A stretch of 64,000 bases of DNA from Colletotrichum lupini (Eukaryota > Ascomycota > Sordariomycetes > Glomerellales > Glomerellaceae). The stretch covers positions 5,704,001-5,768,000 of the forward strand of contig NC_064676.1 of NCBI RefSeq assembly GCF_023278565.1, given 5' to 3'. Below are positions 23,990 through 33,126 of this stretch, piece by piece; position 1 is the stretch's first letter; each line of letters begins with the position of its first letter. Both the position numbers and the translations under genes were made by a program. A model generated the notes under the pieces. The model was not told the DNA's origin. It made no database searches and saw nothing but the letters and a program-made list of their open reading frames with translations.

Positions 23990-24209
23990 CTTAGCACCTG
24001 CATATGGAGCTACGTGTTGAAGCCGGTTGTTGGCCGTCGTCGATGGGACGATTACCCCGCGGGATTAGATTGTCTCTATCTGCAAATCCGACCCTATCTC
24101 TGAGGCGTGTCTTTCTTCAGCGAGCCTAGTTTCGTAAGCTGTCTTGATTCCTCCAGACCTGATTTCGGAAGCACACATCCGAGGGTCAGTCTAGTATCCT
24201 GTTAGTCAA
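23990..24209. other. 3' flank between Copia element 1 and the regulator gene
   Basis: Normal-composition DNA, including the second CTTAG target copy at 23990-23994. It holds the presumed 3' untranslated region of the minus-strand transcription factor gene. No gene seen. Confidence 0.5.
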
Positions 24210-26670
24210 TCATAGCAAGCCCCCGCTAAAATCAAAATCCGGGGCAATCGCCTCAGTCCATAACCAACTCCCCGCGAGCTGATCGTCGTCGAAAGCGGCC
24301 ATATTCGGTTCCCAATCGAGCAAGCCCGCTATGGACAGCATCTGTTCTGAAGCGAGCCCATTTGTTGTGCTGCCAGTAGCCGGGCCGGCTTCTGTGGGTT
24401 GCTCGGTTGATAATGAAAGGTTACCGGCGTTTATGCGCAGTGAAGACTGATTCTCAGCCTGCATACCGCTGCTGCCGTCACCTGCAACTGACGGTGGAGC
24501 ATGGAGCTGACGTTGAGCGAGACACAGCATCTCTTGGAGCTTTTCGAGCTCTTCCTTCCGGCACCGGGCCACAACGTTACCGCGCGCAATCATGGTATCA
24601 AGGATATCAGTCGTAGTTTGCATATAGCGGTTATCTCGCTCGGAAAGACTTGGCATGGAGGTCATCAAAGTAAGAACGAAAGCTGATGAGAACGCCTGCT
24701 CCAAGTCAAAGGGGAGGAAAGATTCTGACTAGCACATCAGTTCATGTAAGGACCGCTCGTAGATCATATGTATGCCTACCTAGTAGGTGCTGAGACTGTA
24801 ATGTTGACAGAATCCGAAGCGATTTGTTTGCCGAATCTGATGATGTCTTCAAGAGTGCTTTGATTGGGCTCGCTAGGCCTCTGTTCAAATTTCCTCGCCT
24901 TCCTAGAACATCTTGTAAGAGGCACATGAGGATTGGGCGTGTGGCAAGAACGACACACTTGAGATAGTCAGCTTCCAGACACTTAGTAAGGTTCTCGAAA
25001 TTCACTTACTTGGTGATAACATAAGTTCAGTGTAGCGGAAACCCTGGACGCAGGCTCAGAGTTGTTGAACTTGAACTCGAACCCCGCCGTAAGCTGAGGT
25101 GCTAGCCTTGCCATGTCTCTTAAAACTTCCTGGACACTCTTCAGAAAGGAAGGATCGAGTTTTCCGTCTACGCCGTATACAGCTATGTTTCGGTTAGAGA
25201 GTTCCAGTCCTGTATGTGGGCTCTCTAAGCTCACTATTCAAAACCTTGGCAAGCAGCTGAGACAGGACAACGTGGATTCCGAGTGCCTTATACTTGTGAA
25301 CAACCGGGTCTGATCTTGGCAGTTGAACGGTGATGTCGCTATCTTGTATCGAATTGGGAGCGCCCATAAGGGATGACATCTTGCGGTCTAAGATATACAG
25401 GGTCCACCAGACGCAGCGGAGTCTGTTAGCCTCGCTGTCGTTGAGTTGGTTTCTTAGTGGTTCTCGATGTAACCCTTGCGAAATGGCAATCCGAAATGCT
25501 TGACCAATCTGCTAGAATCAGCGACAAGGCTCGGCAAGTGACTAAGGCTGGCCATCAACTCACGTAGGTATAAGCACTGTTTCTGTGGTCTACCGACTGC
25601 AAGTATAGAGCAAGACCGCATAGTGTCTCTACGGATAGCACAGGGTCTTGATATAGTCCATGAACATCAGGAAGCAGCTCGAGAGCCCTCGTCACCAAAC
25701 CACTTCCAGGAGGGGTCTGATTTGGGTTTCCAGGGACTAAAAGAGCCTTCCCGAAAGCCATGATGATGAGGAATTGGATATACCACAATCTGGAATCTAC
25801 CGTCGGTTCCAGCTTCGGTCCTGTTCTGTAGAGATCGTAAAGCCCAGTCATGAAGCTTTCCTCGTCAAAGAGATGGTATGTCTGCCCGAGATGAAACTTG
25901 ACCGTATTCGTGAGATAGAGAGCATAGTCTAGGGAGGGAATGTCAACTGTGACTTGCGGGGTGATGTCTCTAGACGAGGGCCAGTCCAACTTGAATGCTT
26001 CAGCATCAACATTGAGAGGAACCTCTGGAGATTCGTGTTGGCCGAGATGACCCTGGATCATGTTTAGTACCTGTCGGCTGTATGCCCAAGTTGATGAAGG
26101 CCCAAGCCATCCTGTAAGCCGCTTAGATTGAAAGAAGCAACGATGACGCCAAGTAGTTACTCACTCCTTCTACCTGTTGCATCCGTGAGGAACTTTGATG
26201 GTCCGCTCGCTAATGGATTCCGCATGTTCGAGAAACCACGGCGTTCTTCCGGGCCATCCTCACCGCCGACGATAGTCGTGCCGTCGCCGAGACTGAAACT
26301 ACGTGCCGGCGGCGAGGCTCCGTGGCCGACCTCTATCAACACTGGTGCTGTTGTTTCATCAACCACTACATGTAGCAATTATTATGATAAGTGAAATCCC
26401 ACTAAGTAACGCGATACAAGATGAAGGCTTACCATCACGAAGGCCAGCATCAGCGGGCGACGTGGACCGATGACGTCGAGATCGTTTCGCTGTCGGTAAA
26501 GTCGATATTTCCCCTTCGACGCCATATCCCGACTTGCGTTTCAACTCGTTAAGAAACCTTTAGATAGTTAGATCTTGGGCTTCAAAGAAAAACAAAAGAC
26601 ACGTAAAAGCGGGTCTGGATTACCTCTCGGATACGACAACCTTCCGATCTTCTTTATCAAAGACGCACTC

Positions 26671-26731
26671 TGTCACGAGATATGGATGTGGTTAATGCTG
26701 CCCACATTGAGTGGGCCCGCTTTTTGTGACA
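26671..26731 (+). repeat. Left 61-bp LTR of the miniature element
   Basis: Starts TGTCAC and ends GTGACA, a 6-bp terminal inverted repeat. Contains an internal hairpin GCCCAC-ATTGA-GTGGGC. Identical to the right copy except for one C/T. Confidence 0.88.
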
Positions 26732-26745
26732 GTTATGAGCCCAGC
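26732..26745 (+). other. Candidate primer-binding site (initiator-Met tRNA half)
   Basis: GTTATGAGCCCAGC lies immediately after the left LTR. It is complementary to the anticodon stem-loop of fungal initiator-Met tRNA (GCUGGGCUCAUAAC, CAU anticodon), from my knowledge of that tRNA. The Drosophila copia element is primed by the 5' half of initiator-Met tRNA in the same way. Confidence 0.72.
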
Positions 26746-26850
26746 TCCTATCTACTATTATTATAATAGTTAAGTACCGTATTATCTATAGGTCGTGTAC
26801 CTAAAAAGCGAGAGGTAACCGTTCGAGTCTCTATATAAGTAGGGTTTTTC

Positions 26851-26950
26851 TAACTAGTTTACTACCTTCGGGGCTAAAGTATAATATAAATACCTATTTT
26901 TAACTAGTTTACTACTTTCGGGGCTAAGGCGTAGTATAGATACCTATTAT
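26851..26950 (+). repeat. Two tandem 50-bp units inside the miniature element
   Basis: Units 26851-26900 and 26901-26950 both begin TAACTAGTTTACTAC and include TTCGGGGCTAA and a TATA-rich segment. They differ at several transition sites. Function unknown; they could be promoter, packaging or dimerisation signals. Confidence 0.8.
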
Positions 26951-26981
26951 ATAGATAATAGCTCTAGGCATCTAGGGGGTA

Positions 26982-27042
26982 TGTTACGAGATATGGATGT
27001 GGTTAATGCTGCCCACATTGAGTGGGCCCGCTTTTTGTGACA
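26982..27042 (+). repeat. Right 61-bp LTR of the miniature element
   Basis: Starts TGTTAC, ends GTGACA. Preceded by the candidate polypurine tract at 26974-26981. On the minus strand it supplies the T completing the sixth Cys codon of the interrupted gene, then an early stop. Confidence 0.88.
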
Positions 27043-27296
27043 CACTCCACCGACTTGCGCAGGCAATTCGCACAAGGTAATGAGCCCGAACACTTTACCT
27101 TCCGTTCACGGCACCGCGTACAACTTGAATTATCATTAGAATCCGATTGACTGATACCTGCTCTCACATCCGAGGATGCCGAGCCTGGAGGTTGCTGCAC
27201 TCACGCGTTGCTCGCTCGCTTGCCGCGCGGGACAGAGTTTGCCATCTCAGCTTCTTGCTCGGCTGAGCTGCTTGGACTCTCGCCTTCGCCAGCCAT

Positions 27297-28528
27297 CACA
27301 TCAGTATTTTCAATTATTCACAAAAAGGTCTCATGGGTGCATTTGCCCTATGTTGTCTAGTTTCTCTCGTTGAAGTCTCGTAATTGTCAATCTCGAGATG
27401 GAATGAGGTGCGGAGACATGTTGATTGCGTCTCCAACTCCAGCCACAGTGATGATTGTGGCGCACCTTAGCGTGCTTTGAACAAGTCAGAAGCCAGTCTC
27501 CCAAAGTCAGTATCTCCGCTCAACTCAGGCTTGAGTTTACTCTGTCCTTAATTGAACGTGGCATTCTGTTTTCTTCTTAAATATCTTTTAATTTCTTTTC
27601 GGCATTGACTAATACTAGACCTTTGTCTTCTTCCTACTGCTTGATAACCCGATAGCGCGGAGCAGTAGGGCCCCTCAGCTCGGTTCATTGGGCCGAAGAT
27701 TGCTCCTTGACTCGGCTTACTGGCCCGCCTGCACTCTAGCCACAAATTACTGTAACGGGACACTCTACCGATGCCATGGCTCGGAGCAAAGTCACGGCAT
27801 CAGGGTCTCTCCATTCACGAGGATGCAAATTCTAGTCACCTGTTTGCTAAAGCAAGGCAGCATAGACTACCTACCTTACTGAACATGCTTTTGACTGCAC
27901 TGTAAAGGCTTGCAAGCACTGAAAACGCAGCAACAAATGACCATTTGCCGTGGCCTCTGTTTGGTATTGTTGAGTTGCGAGTAGGACGTTGCAATGGACT
28001 ACCTCCTGCCTCAGAGTCGCTCTCGTTGACAGCTTGGAGTCTAAAAACAAAAGCTCTCGTCTATGTCTACGCGATATCTTCTAAAACTGAATCTCTTACC
28101 TAGGGCAAAGGATTTTGGTAAACAGGAACCTACAAATTTATAGAGCATTTGTCCTTGTTTGATTGGTGTTTTAACAGGACAAAGCACTCGATGTAACAGT
28201 AAGTATGGTGTACCGCTTACATTGCTTACGAGGCCTTCAGAGTTGGTCTACCGCTATCCACGCGAGTGAATGCTACACATGCATCGGGAGCAGAGATCGC
28301 GTGAAGATATAAGAAGACGCAGTACCCAAAAGGGATCCAAATCACCAGTCATTCCCAGATTCATGGTGCCATTCGAAAGGTATGTACTGTCAAATTATGT
28401 GCAAGAAGTAAAGGCTATGTACAAATTTTCCCACTGAGGAGTCGTGGTGCGTCAATTAAAGAAACACGCCGAGCCCAGGGGTACGAAAATCGGATGTTCC
28501 CTGAGGCAGGCTGCTCAATGATCCCTTT
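27297..28528. other. Intergenic region, no gene seen
   Basis: Upstream region of the disrupted transcription factor gene and 3' side of the expansin-like gene. Composition is normal. Open frames are 60-70 codons and featureless. Confidence 0.5.
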
Positions 28529-29301
28529 CTAACAGTTGCCCGATGCAGTGAAGGAGGCCTTCTCCTTGGTACCAACTTTGTTTACGACGACCTGCTTACC
28601 GTTGGAGCAGGTGACGCGGACGCTGACTGTGTCCACAAGGAAGCCGTCACCACTGCTCTTCTGCCAGTAGTTGTAGTCCTGACGGACGGTGGGCTGCCAG
28701 CTCTTGCCGCTGTCGGTACTGACTTCGAACTTGGTGACTGGGTAGTTGTGGTTCACAACTTGCATGGAGAACCTAGGAGTTATGTAAGTCAGACTATCTG
28801 GGTCACTGCCGTGATAAAAGACACATACCAATATTTCGAAGTTCCTTCCTTGTTTCGGACGATCAAGGGTGAGGTGATGCCGCAAGGAACCTGTTCCCAT
28901 GAGACGCTGATCTGTCCCTTATTGGGATCGTCGAGCTTGGCGAAAGCATCGGGAGAGAGATCGAGTTGGCCGTTTCCGCAACCTGAGGGGCACTTATCGA
29001 CGACCTGATACCGAGTTAAAATGGCTCGTAGATGTAATTGAAAGAGATTATTGATACTCACCATAACCTTGATGGTGTTACCCTTGGATCCCTTCACATT
29101 GAGGCAAGTACCGCAGTTTCCGTTGTAGTTGGTATAGGACAAGGCAGTACCCAAGACGCTTGATGGCAACGTGTAACCGGAAAACAGGCAGTTACCTCCG
29201 TTCAGGTTTCCACCATACCAAGTTGCAACAGCGCTCGTGGCAGCGGTGGTGCCTTGAACCATGACGGCAAGGGCCGCACCGAGAGAAATAAGACCGTGCA
29301 T
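28529..29301 (-). CDS. Expansin-like secreted protein, 219 aa, three exons
   Basis: Exons 29062-29301, 28829-29004 and 28529-28772 (introns 57 and 56 nt) sum to 660 nt. Signal peptide at residues 1-20 (MHGLISLGAALAVMVQG, cleavage near TTAATS). Next is a double-psi beta-barrel (RlpA/GH45-like) domain: ATWYGGNLNGGNC, NGNCGTCLNVKG, and VVDKCPSGCGNGQLDLSPDAF, whose Asp matches the catalytic-position Asp of expansins. The C-terminal half is an Ig-like expansin/CBM63-type domain with aromatic residues (KSWQPTVRQDYNYWQKS). Such proteins loosen plant or fungal cell walls without hydrolysis and occur in plant-associated fungi. Six or more cysteines would form disulfides. All domain blocks are intact. 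Confidence 0.9.
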
Positions 29302-31399
29302 CTTGATGGATGGAGGGGATGATCCTGGAAGTCAAGTGAGAATGAACTGAATGGAAGGCTGGTTGGGAAGAGATCGCAGGAAAGCCAGCTCGATTTATAC
29401 CAGGAAGCCCACGATGCTTGTCCCAATCACTTTAAAGCACGCAACCAAATGAAGAAGGTCTCAAGGGACGGGCTGACATACTGTCAGCCATGCGGCATCC
29501 CACAGAAGAAACAATACTCAATTAATTAATCTATTTCACCCGAATGACAAACTCTTTGGGGTATCATCCCTAAAGACTAATAGCTCTTGCAACTTATCAG
29601 AAACCCGCCACTCAGCAATAACAGCCCCCCTTTCTCTGCCATGTGAGACTACATGGGGGAATTCTGCCCTCTAATTTGTCAAAGTAGCGCTAGGAGCGCG
29701 GAGCAAGCGGAAACGCGATCGGGAAACGGAGCCACAGAGGTTCACAATGGGCCTGTTCTGCCTCCTACTCTATACTAGCAGCGGACTGTGCTTCGTCGGC
29801 TCCCCGGCTACCTGCATTAATTTATAGGTGTCATCCTGTCAAGGGGGCTTGTATCCGCGTCGTACGGTTTGTTGCCGACTTTGGGTTTATCCCTTGGTGG
29901 AGGAGCGTGCCAATTGGGAGCTTTAAAGTTCAACGTTTCACTAAATAGTCAATGCTAACCCAAAGGGATGGTTACTGGCCGCGAGTCTGGACCGGAGTGG
30001 ATAGTGGACATGAGTCGCGATATTGCGGGCGGTGCCGTATTTCAGATTGCACGGCCTGTTCGTGAGCAGAATTCCACTTCGGATCCCACGTGGACGGATC
30101 GCGTTGTGGGAATCTATTGTGAAAAGAGACAGGTCTGCTTCAAATGCCATGTCTTCGGGTCTAGCCTATTCTTCTCCTCCATGCCGGTATTCCGTGCAGG
30201 TGGTTGATGGCCCTGTCAGGCTGTCATCGGTCAAGCCGGTGTTCGCTTGTAATTAGTAAAAGCGATGTCATAGTGACGATCACATTTCTTTTGTACATCC
30301 CTTCGATTATCTTGCCGCACAACAAGTTGCTTGGCTATTGCCGAGTTGCTCAGATAGATTACAGACGGCCGTTCTGGCGAATGGCATTGACGCATAGATT
30401 TTTGTTTGCATTCTTTCGAAACAAAACGTCCTGTTGTTTGTCTCTCGAGATTTAATCTAGGCCATCATATAAGCCCACTAATTTGTACATATTGTCATTT
30501 GCAACCATGACAAATTGACATTCAAATTGCCAGCAACGTCCTTCAGTCAGACCATACCCTCGCTATTGACGAGCTTTTTCGAACGCATCTGAACTCTTTT
30601 AGTGAAAAGACTGATTCCTCTGCACGTGAGCCGTCAGAGACCTAAGCTGATGAATGCCCGGGTGCGCTGACCCGTCAGAAGTCCGCCATCGCCCCGCTTA
30701 GACTGAACAAGGCAGTTTGGAGCATACACCACATCTCACACGACAAGGTAGGTAACGATGCATCTTCGGTCAAGTTGTAGTCACATCCAATTGGCACTCG
30801 CCCAACAGCCTCTCACCCACGGGTTACGAAAATGTACCTGGAAGATCGGAATCACTGAATCAGCACCATGGTCCAGCCCCAACGATCTGGCCGAACCGGT
30901 GCTTGAAAAACGACCACTCACCAATGTAGGACTGATAGCCGAGGATATGACTCGAGATTCAAGCTGAACGAGAACGCTTTCGTATTCTCGCATATAACAC
31001 GCTAACTGAAGATGGCATTCGGCGAGCGGGTCTTGAAGTTAGACCATGTGTGTCGCCGCATGCGTCCGATGTTCACCGGTGAGGAAGGGTCCACACCACG
31101 AACTTCTCAAGCCGCAGACGGAATGTCTCAACATCCGCCCTGCCTGAATTACTTCCGGATTCTTCAACATCGTCTGCTCACCGGAAGTCACATCATTTAA
31201 ACGCCCCAAATCATTTCTGTTCCGACTGCCTGTGACGTTTTCATACTTTGGTTCGTCTCATGTTTTCTTGGTATCATGTGTCGGTGGTGGATGGCAAGCG
31301 CGTCAAAATGTATATCTAAGTCTCTCCATGCGTGACTTATCGTCAGACATGGGCATGCATTAACCTAGTCAAAAACTGTCCGGTGATTCTCACACCACA
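29302..31399. other. Intergenic region, no gene seen
   Basis: 2.1 kb between divergent expansin-like and amidohydrolase genes. Short open frames (60-80 codons) on both strands show no signal peptide, domain or compositional evidence of coding. It holds both promoters. Confidence 0.5.
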
Positions 31400-32746
31400 A
31401 TGGTCACCACACAATCAAAGCCCGAGTCTTCTGGTCTGGACATGTCGAAGTACATCACTCCGTGGAAGCTTGATCCGCAGCAACCATACCTCCTGAAAAA
31501 CTGCAGAATTGTTGACCCTGTTCATGGATCGATCAGCAGCAATGCCACTATCTCCCTGTCCGCCGGCAAGATTATTTCCGTTGAAGCAGGCGAGCCAGCA
31601 AAGTCGGATAGTCTTGAGATCAAGACAGAGAACATTATCGATCTTGAGGGAAAATATGTCTGCCCCGGTCTGATCGACTGCCATGTCCACATCGCAGTTA
31701 CACCAGGCGCAGCCAGTCTGGCGTCGTACCGAGATATGACTGAAACCAAAAGCCTTCTGCGGCAGCCTAGTGTTCTGAAGTCAATGCTCCAGCGCGGGTT
31801 CACTACTGTCAGAGACTGCGGTGGTGCAACTCTCGCCATGAAAGAGGCCGTTGAAGAGGGCATCTATCCCGGTCCGCGCCTCTTCATCTCTGGAAAGGCT
31901 CTGTCCCAGACTGGCGGCCACGGCGACATGAGAGGGCGACACGACACCATCCCTTGCTGCGGCGGCGCTGTTTCGGGCATCAGTCGAATCGTAGATGGGG
32001 TGCCGGAATGCTACCGTGTTGCTAGAGACGAGCTGCGCCAAGGTGCAGACTTCATCAAGATCATGGGCGGTGGTGGCGTTGCCAGTCCAACTGACCGCAT
32101 CGATCAGCTCCAGTTCTCTGACGACGAAATCAAGGCTATAGTCACCGTCGCAAACAATGCAAAGACATATGTCACGAGTCACTGCTATACCACAGAGGCA
32201 GTGACACAGGCCATAAACCAGGGCGTCAGGGGTATTGAGCACGGCAACCTGATCGATCTCGAAACTGCAAAATTGATGGCGGATACAGGGACCTTTCTCA
32301 CGCCGACGCTTGTCACTCACTTCGTATCAAAGGAGTCACATTTCCTAGATGCTGAGTCAGAGGCCAAAGTCACCACTGTACTTGAACAGGGCTTAGTTAC
32401 ACTCAAAATGGCAACTGAGGTCGGTGTCACAGTATGTTTCGGAACAGATCTGCTGGGTCCAACTCACTTCGCTCAGTCGAAAGAGTTCTCTATTCGCAGT
32501 CAAGTCCAGACATCTCTTCAGATTCTGCAAAGCGCCACTATCAATGCCGCCAAGCTGCTTGGCCAAGAAAACAAGCTTGGCCAGGTCAAGGAAGGATTCA
32601 TGGCAGATTTATTGATTCTAGATCGTAACCCTCTGGATGATATCACAATCCTGGATAAGTCTCAGGAGTCTATATTGGCTGTTGTGAAGGATGGCAGGGT
32701 CATGCATTCGCATCTGAGCTATATGAAAGAAGAGCCGAGAGTCTGA
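31400..32746 (+). CDS. Metal-dependent amidohydrolase (imidazolonepropionase/prolidase-like), 448 aa
   Basis: Intronless. A complete binuclear metal site of the amidohydrolase superfamily (PF01979) can be read: His95-x-His97 in GLIDCHVHI, Lys220 in FIKIMGGGG (the carbamylated bridging Lys position), His261 in TSHCYTTEAV, His281 in IEHGNLID, Asp350 in FGTDLLG. The N-terminal beta-sandwich has LKNCRIVDPVHG and the C-terminus has GFMADLLILDRNPLDDI, both usual. No signal peptide. Relatives include Xaa-Pro dipeptidases, imidazolonepropionase-like enzymes and the fungal ochratoxin-degrading amidohydrolase. Substrate is therefore some amide, peptide or lactam and cannot be fixed here. It ends 154 bp before Copia element 2, yet shows no RIP decay. 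Confidence 0.92.
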   Translation: MVTTQSKPESSGLDMSKYITPWKLDPQQPYLLKNCRIVDPVHGSISSNATISLSAGKIISVEAGEPAKSDSLEIKTENIIDLEGKYVCPGLIDCHVHIAVTPGAASLASYRDMTETKSLLRQPSVLKSMLQRGFTTVRDCGGATLAMKEAVEEGIYPGPRLFISGKALSQTGGHGDMRGRHDTIPCCGGAVSGISRIVDGVPECYRVARDELRQGADFIKIMGGGGVASPTDRIDQLQFSDDEIKAIVTVANNAKTYVTSHCYTTEAVTQAINQGVRGIEHGNLIDLETAKLMADTGTFLTPTLVTHFVSKESHFLDAESEAKVTTVLEQGLVTLKMATEVGVTVCFGTDLLGPTHFAQSKEFSIRSQVQTSLQILQSATINAAKLLGQENKLGQVKEGFMADLLILDRNPLDDITILDKSQESILAVVKDGRVMHSHLSYMKEEPRV

Positions 32747-32900
32747 GGGCCCGGGGTCAATTGACCTCAAGTATAGAATCATTTGATTAGCGTCTAGAGA
32801 TCCAAAGAATTTCTTGCATCTTACCTTAACAGCAATTCTTCCTGGGCGCGTTTGTCTCGCTCTTACCGGTGACCAAGTTTGATCAAAATCTATTCCAAAC

Positions 32901-33126
32901 TGTTGGATTACGAGGCAGAAAAGGGGCCCTATTAGGTAGTTAAGGTAGGGGTAGTAGGTAGGCAGTCTGGGCCCGTGTAGACGGACCCTTCTACCTACCT
33001 ATACTTACTAAGGGACCGCGGGCTCTACCCACGATCTTCCCCTCTTATATATACGCAATAGACCTATATTAACTTATTAACCTAATTATAACCAAAAGGT
33101 CTAACCTATTTATATATATACTAATA
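32901..33126 (+). repeat. 5' LTR of Copia element 2 (226 bp)
   Basis: Begins TGTTGGATTACG; ends TATACTAATA. Outer (left) part near-ancestral, inner end heavily mutated compared with the 3' copy. Confidence 0.9.

Larger units (their letters stand above)
26671..27042 (+). mobile_element. TRIM-like miniature LTR retrotransposon, 372 bp, inserted in the transcription factor exon
   Basis: Two 61-bp direct repeats (26671-26731, 26982-27042) differ at one base and each begins TGT and ends ACA. They enclose 250 bp. The whole is flanked by the 5-bp duplication CACTC (26666-26670 and 27043-27047). Directly after the left repeat comes GTTATGAGCCCAGC, and directly before the right one a purine tract, AGGGGGTA. 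These are the cis signals of an LTR retrotransposon with no coding capacity, so it must have been moved by proteins of another element. The single LTR difference (TGTCAC to TGTTAC) is a CpA-to-TpA change, as RIP makes. It is far smaller than most TRIMs I know of. Confidence 0.88.
24210..27296 (-). pseudogene. Zn(II)2Cys6 fungal transcription factor, disrupted by a miniature LTR element
   Basis: Nine exons: 27205-27296; 27123 down to 27043, resumed at 26624-26665 after the insertion; 26433-26557; 26165-26365; 25564-26111; 25235-25508; 25010-25182; 24780-24957; 24210-24724. Leaving out the 372-bp insert and one target copy, they total 2229 nt, an unbroken 742-codon frame. The N-terminus has KRASNA and a complete zinc cluster with spacing C-x2-C-x6-C-x5-C-x2-C-x6-C. 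The usual linker follows beyond the insertion, then a basic segment (AKRSRRHR), the fungal_trans domain (PF04082) with TYHLFDEESF, IGQAFRIAISQGLHREP and RCVWWTLYILDR, and an acidic C-terminus (WEPNMAAFDDDQ). As it stands, translation enters the insert right after the sixth Cys and stops 12 codons later: a 70-aa peptide. All other exons are intact, so the break is recent. Target genes unknown. Confidence 0.88.

Noticed and set aside
26671..27042. Mini-element as an intron or a DNA-transposon MITE
   Set aside because: The repeats are direct, not only inverted; a PBS-like and a purine tract lie at the correct inner edges; there are no intron borders at the junctions. The 6-bp inverted ends alone are shared with many LTRs.
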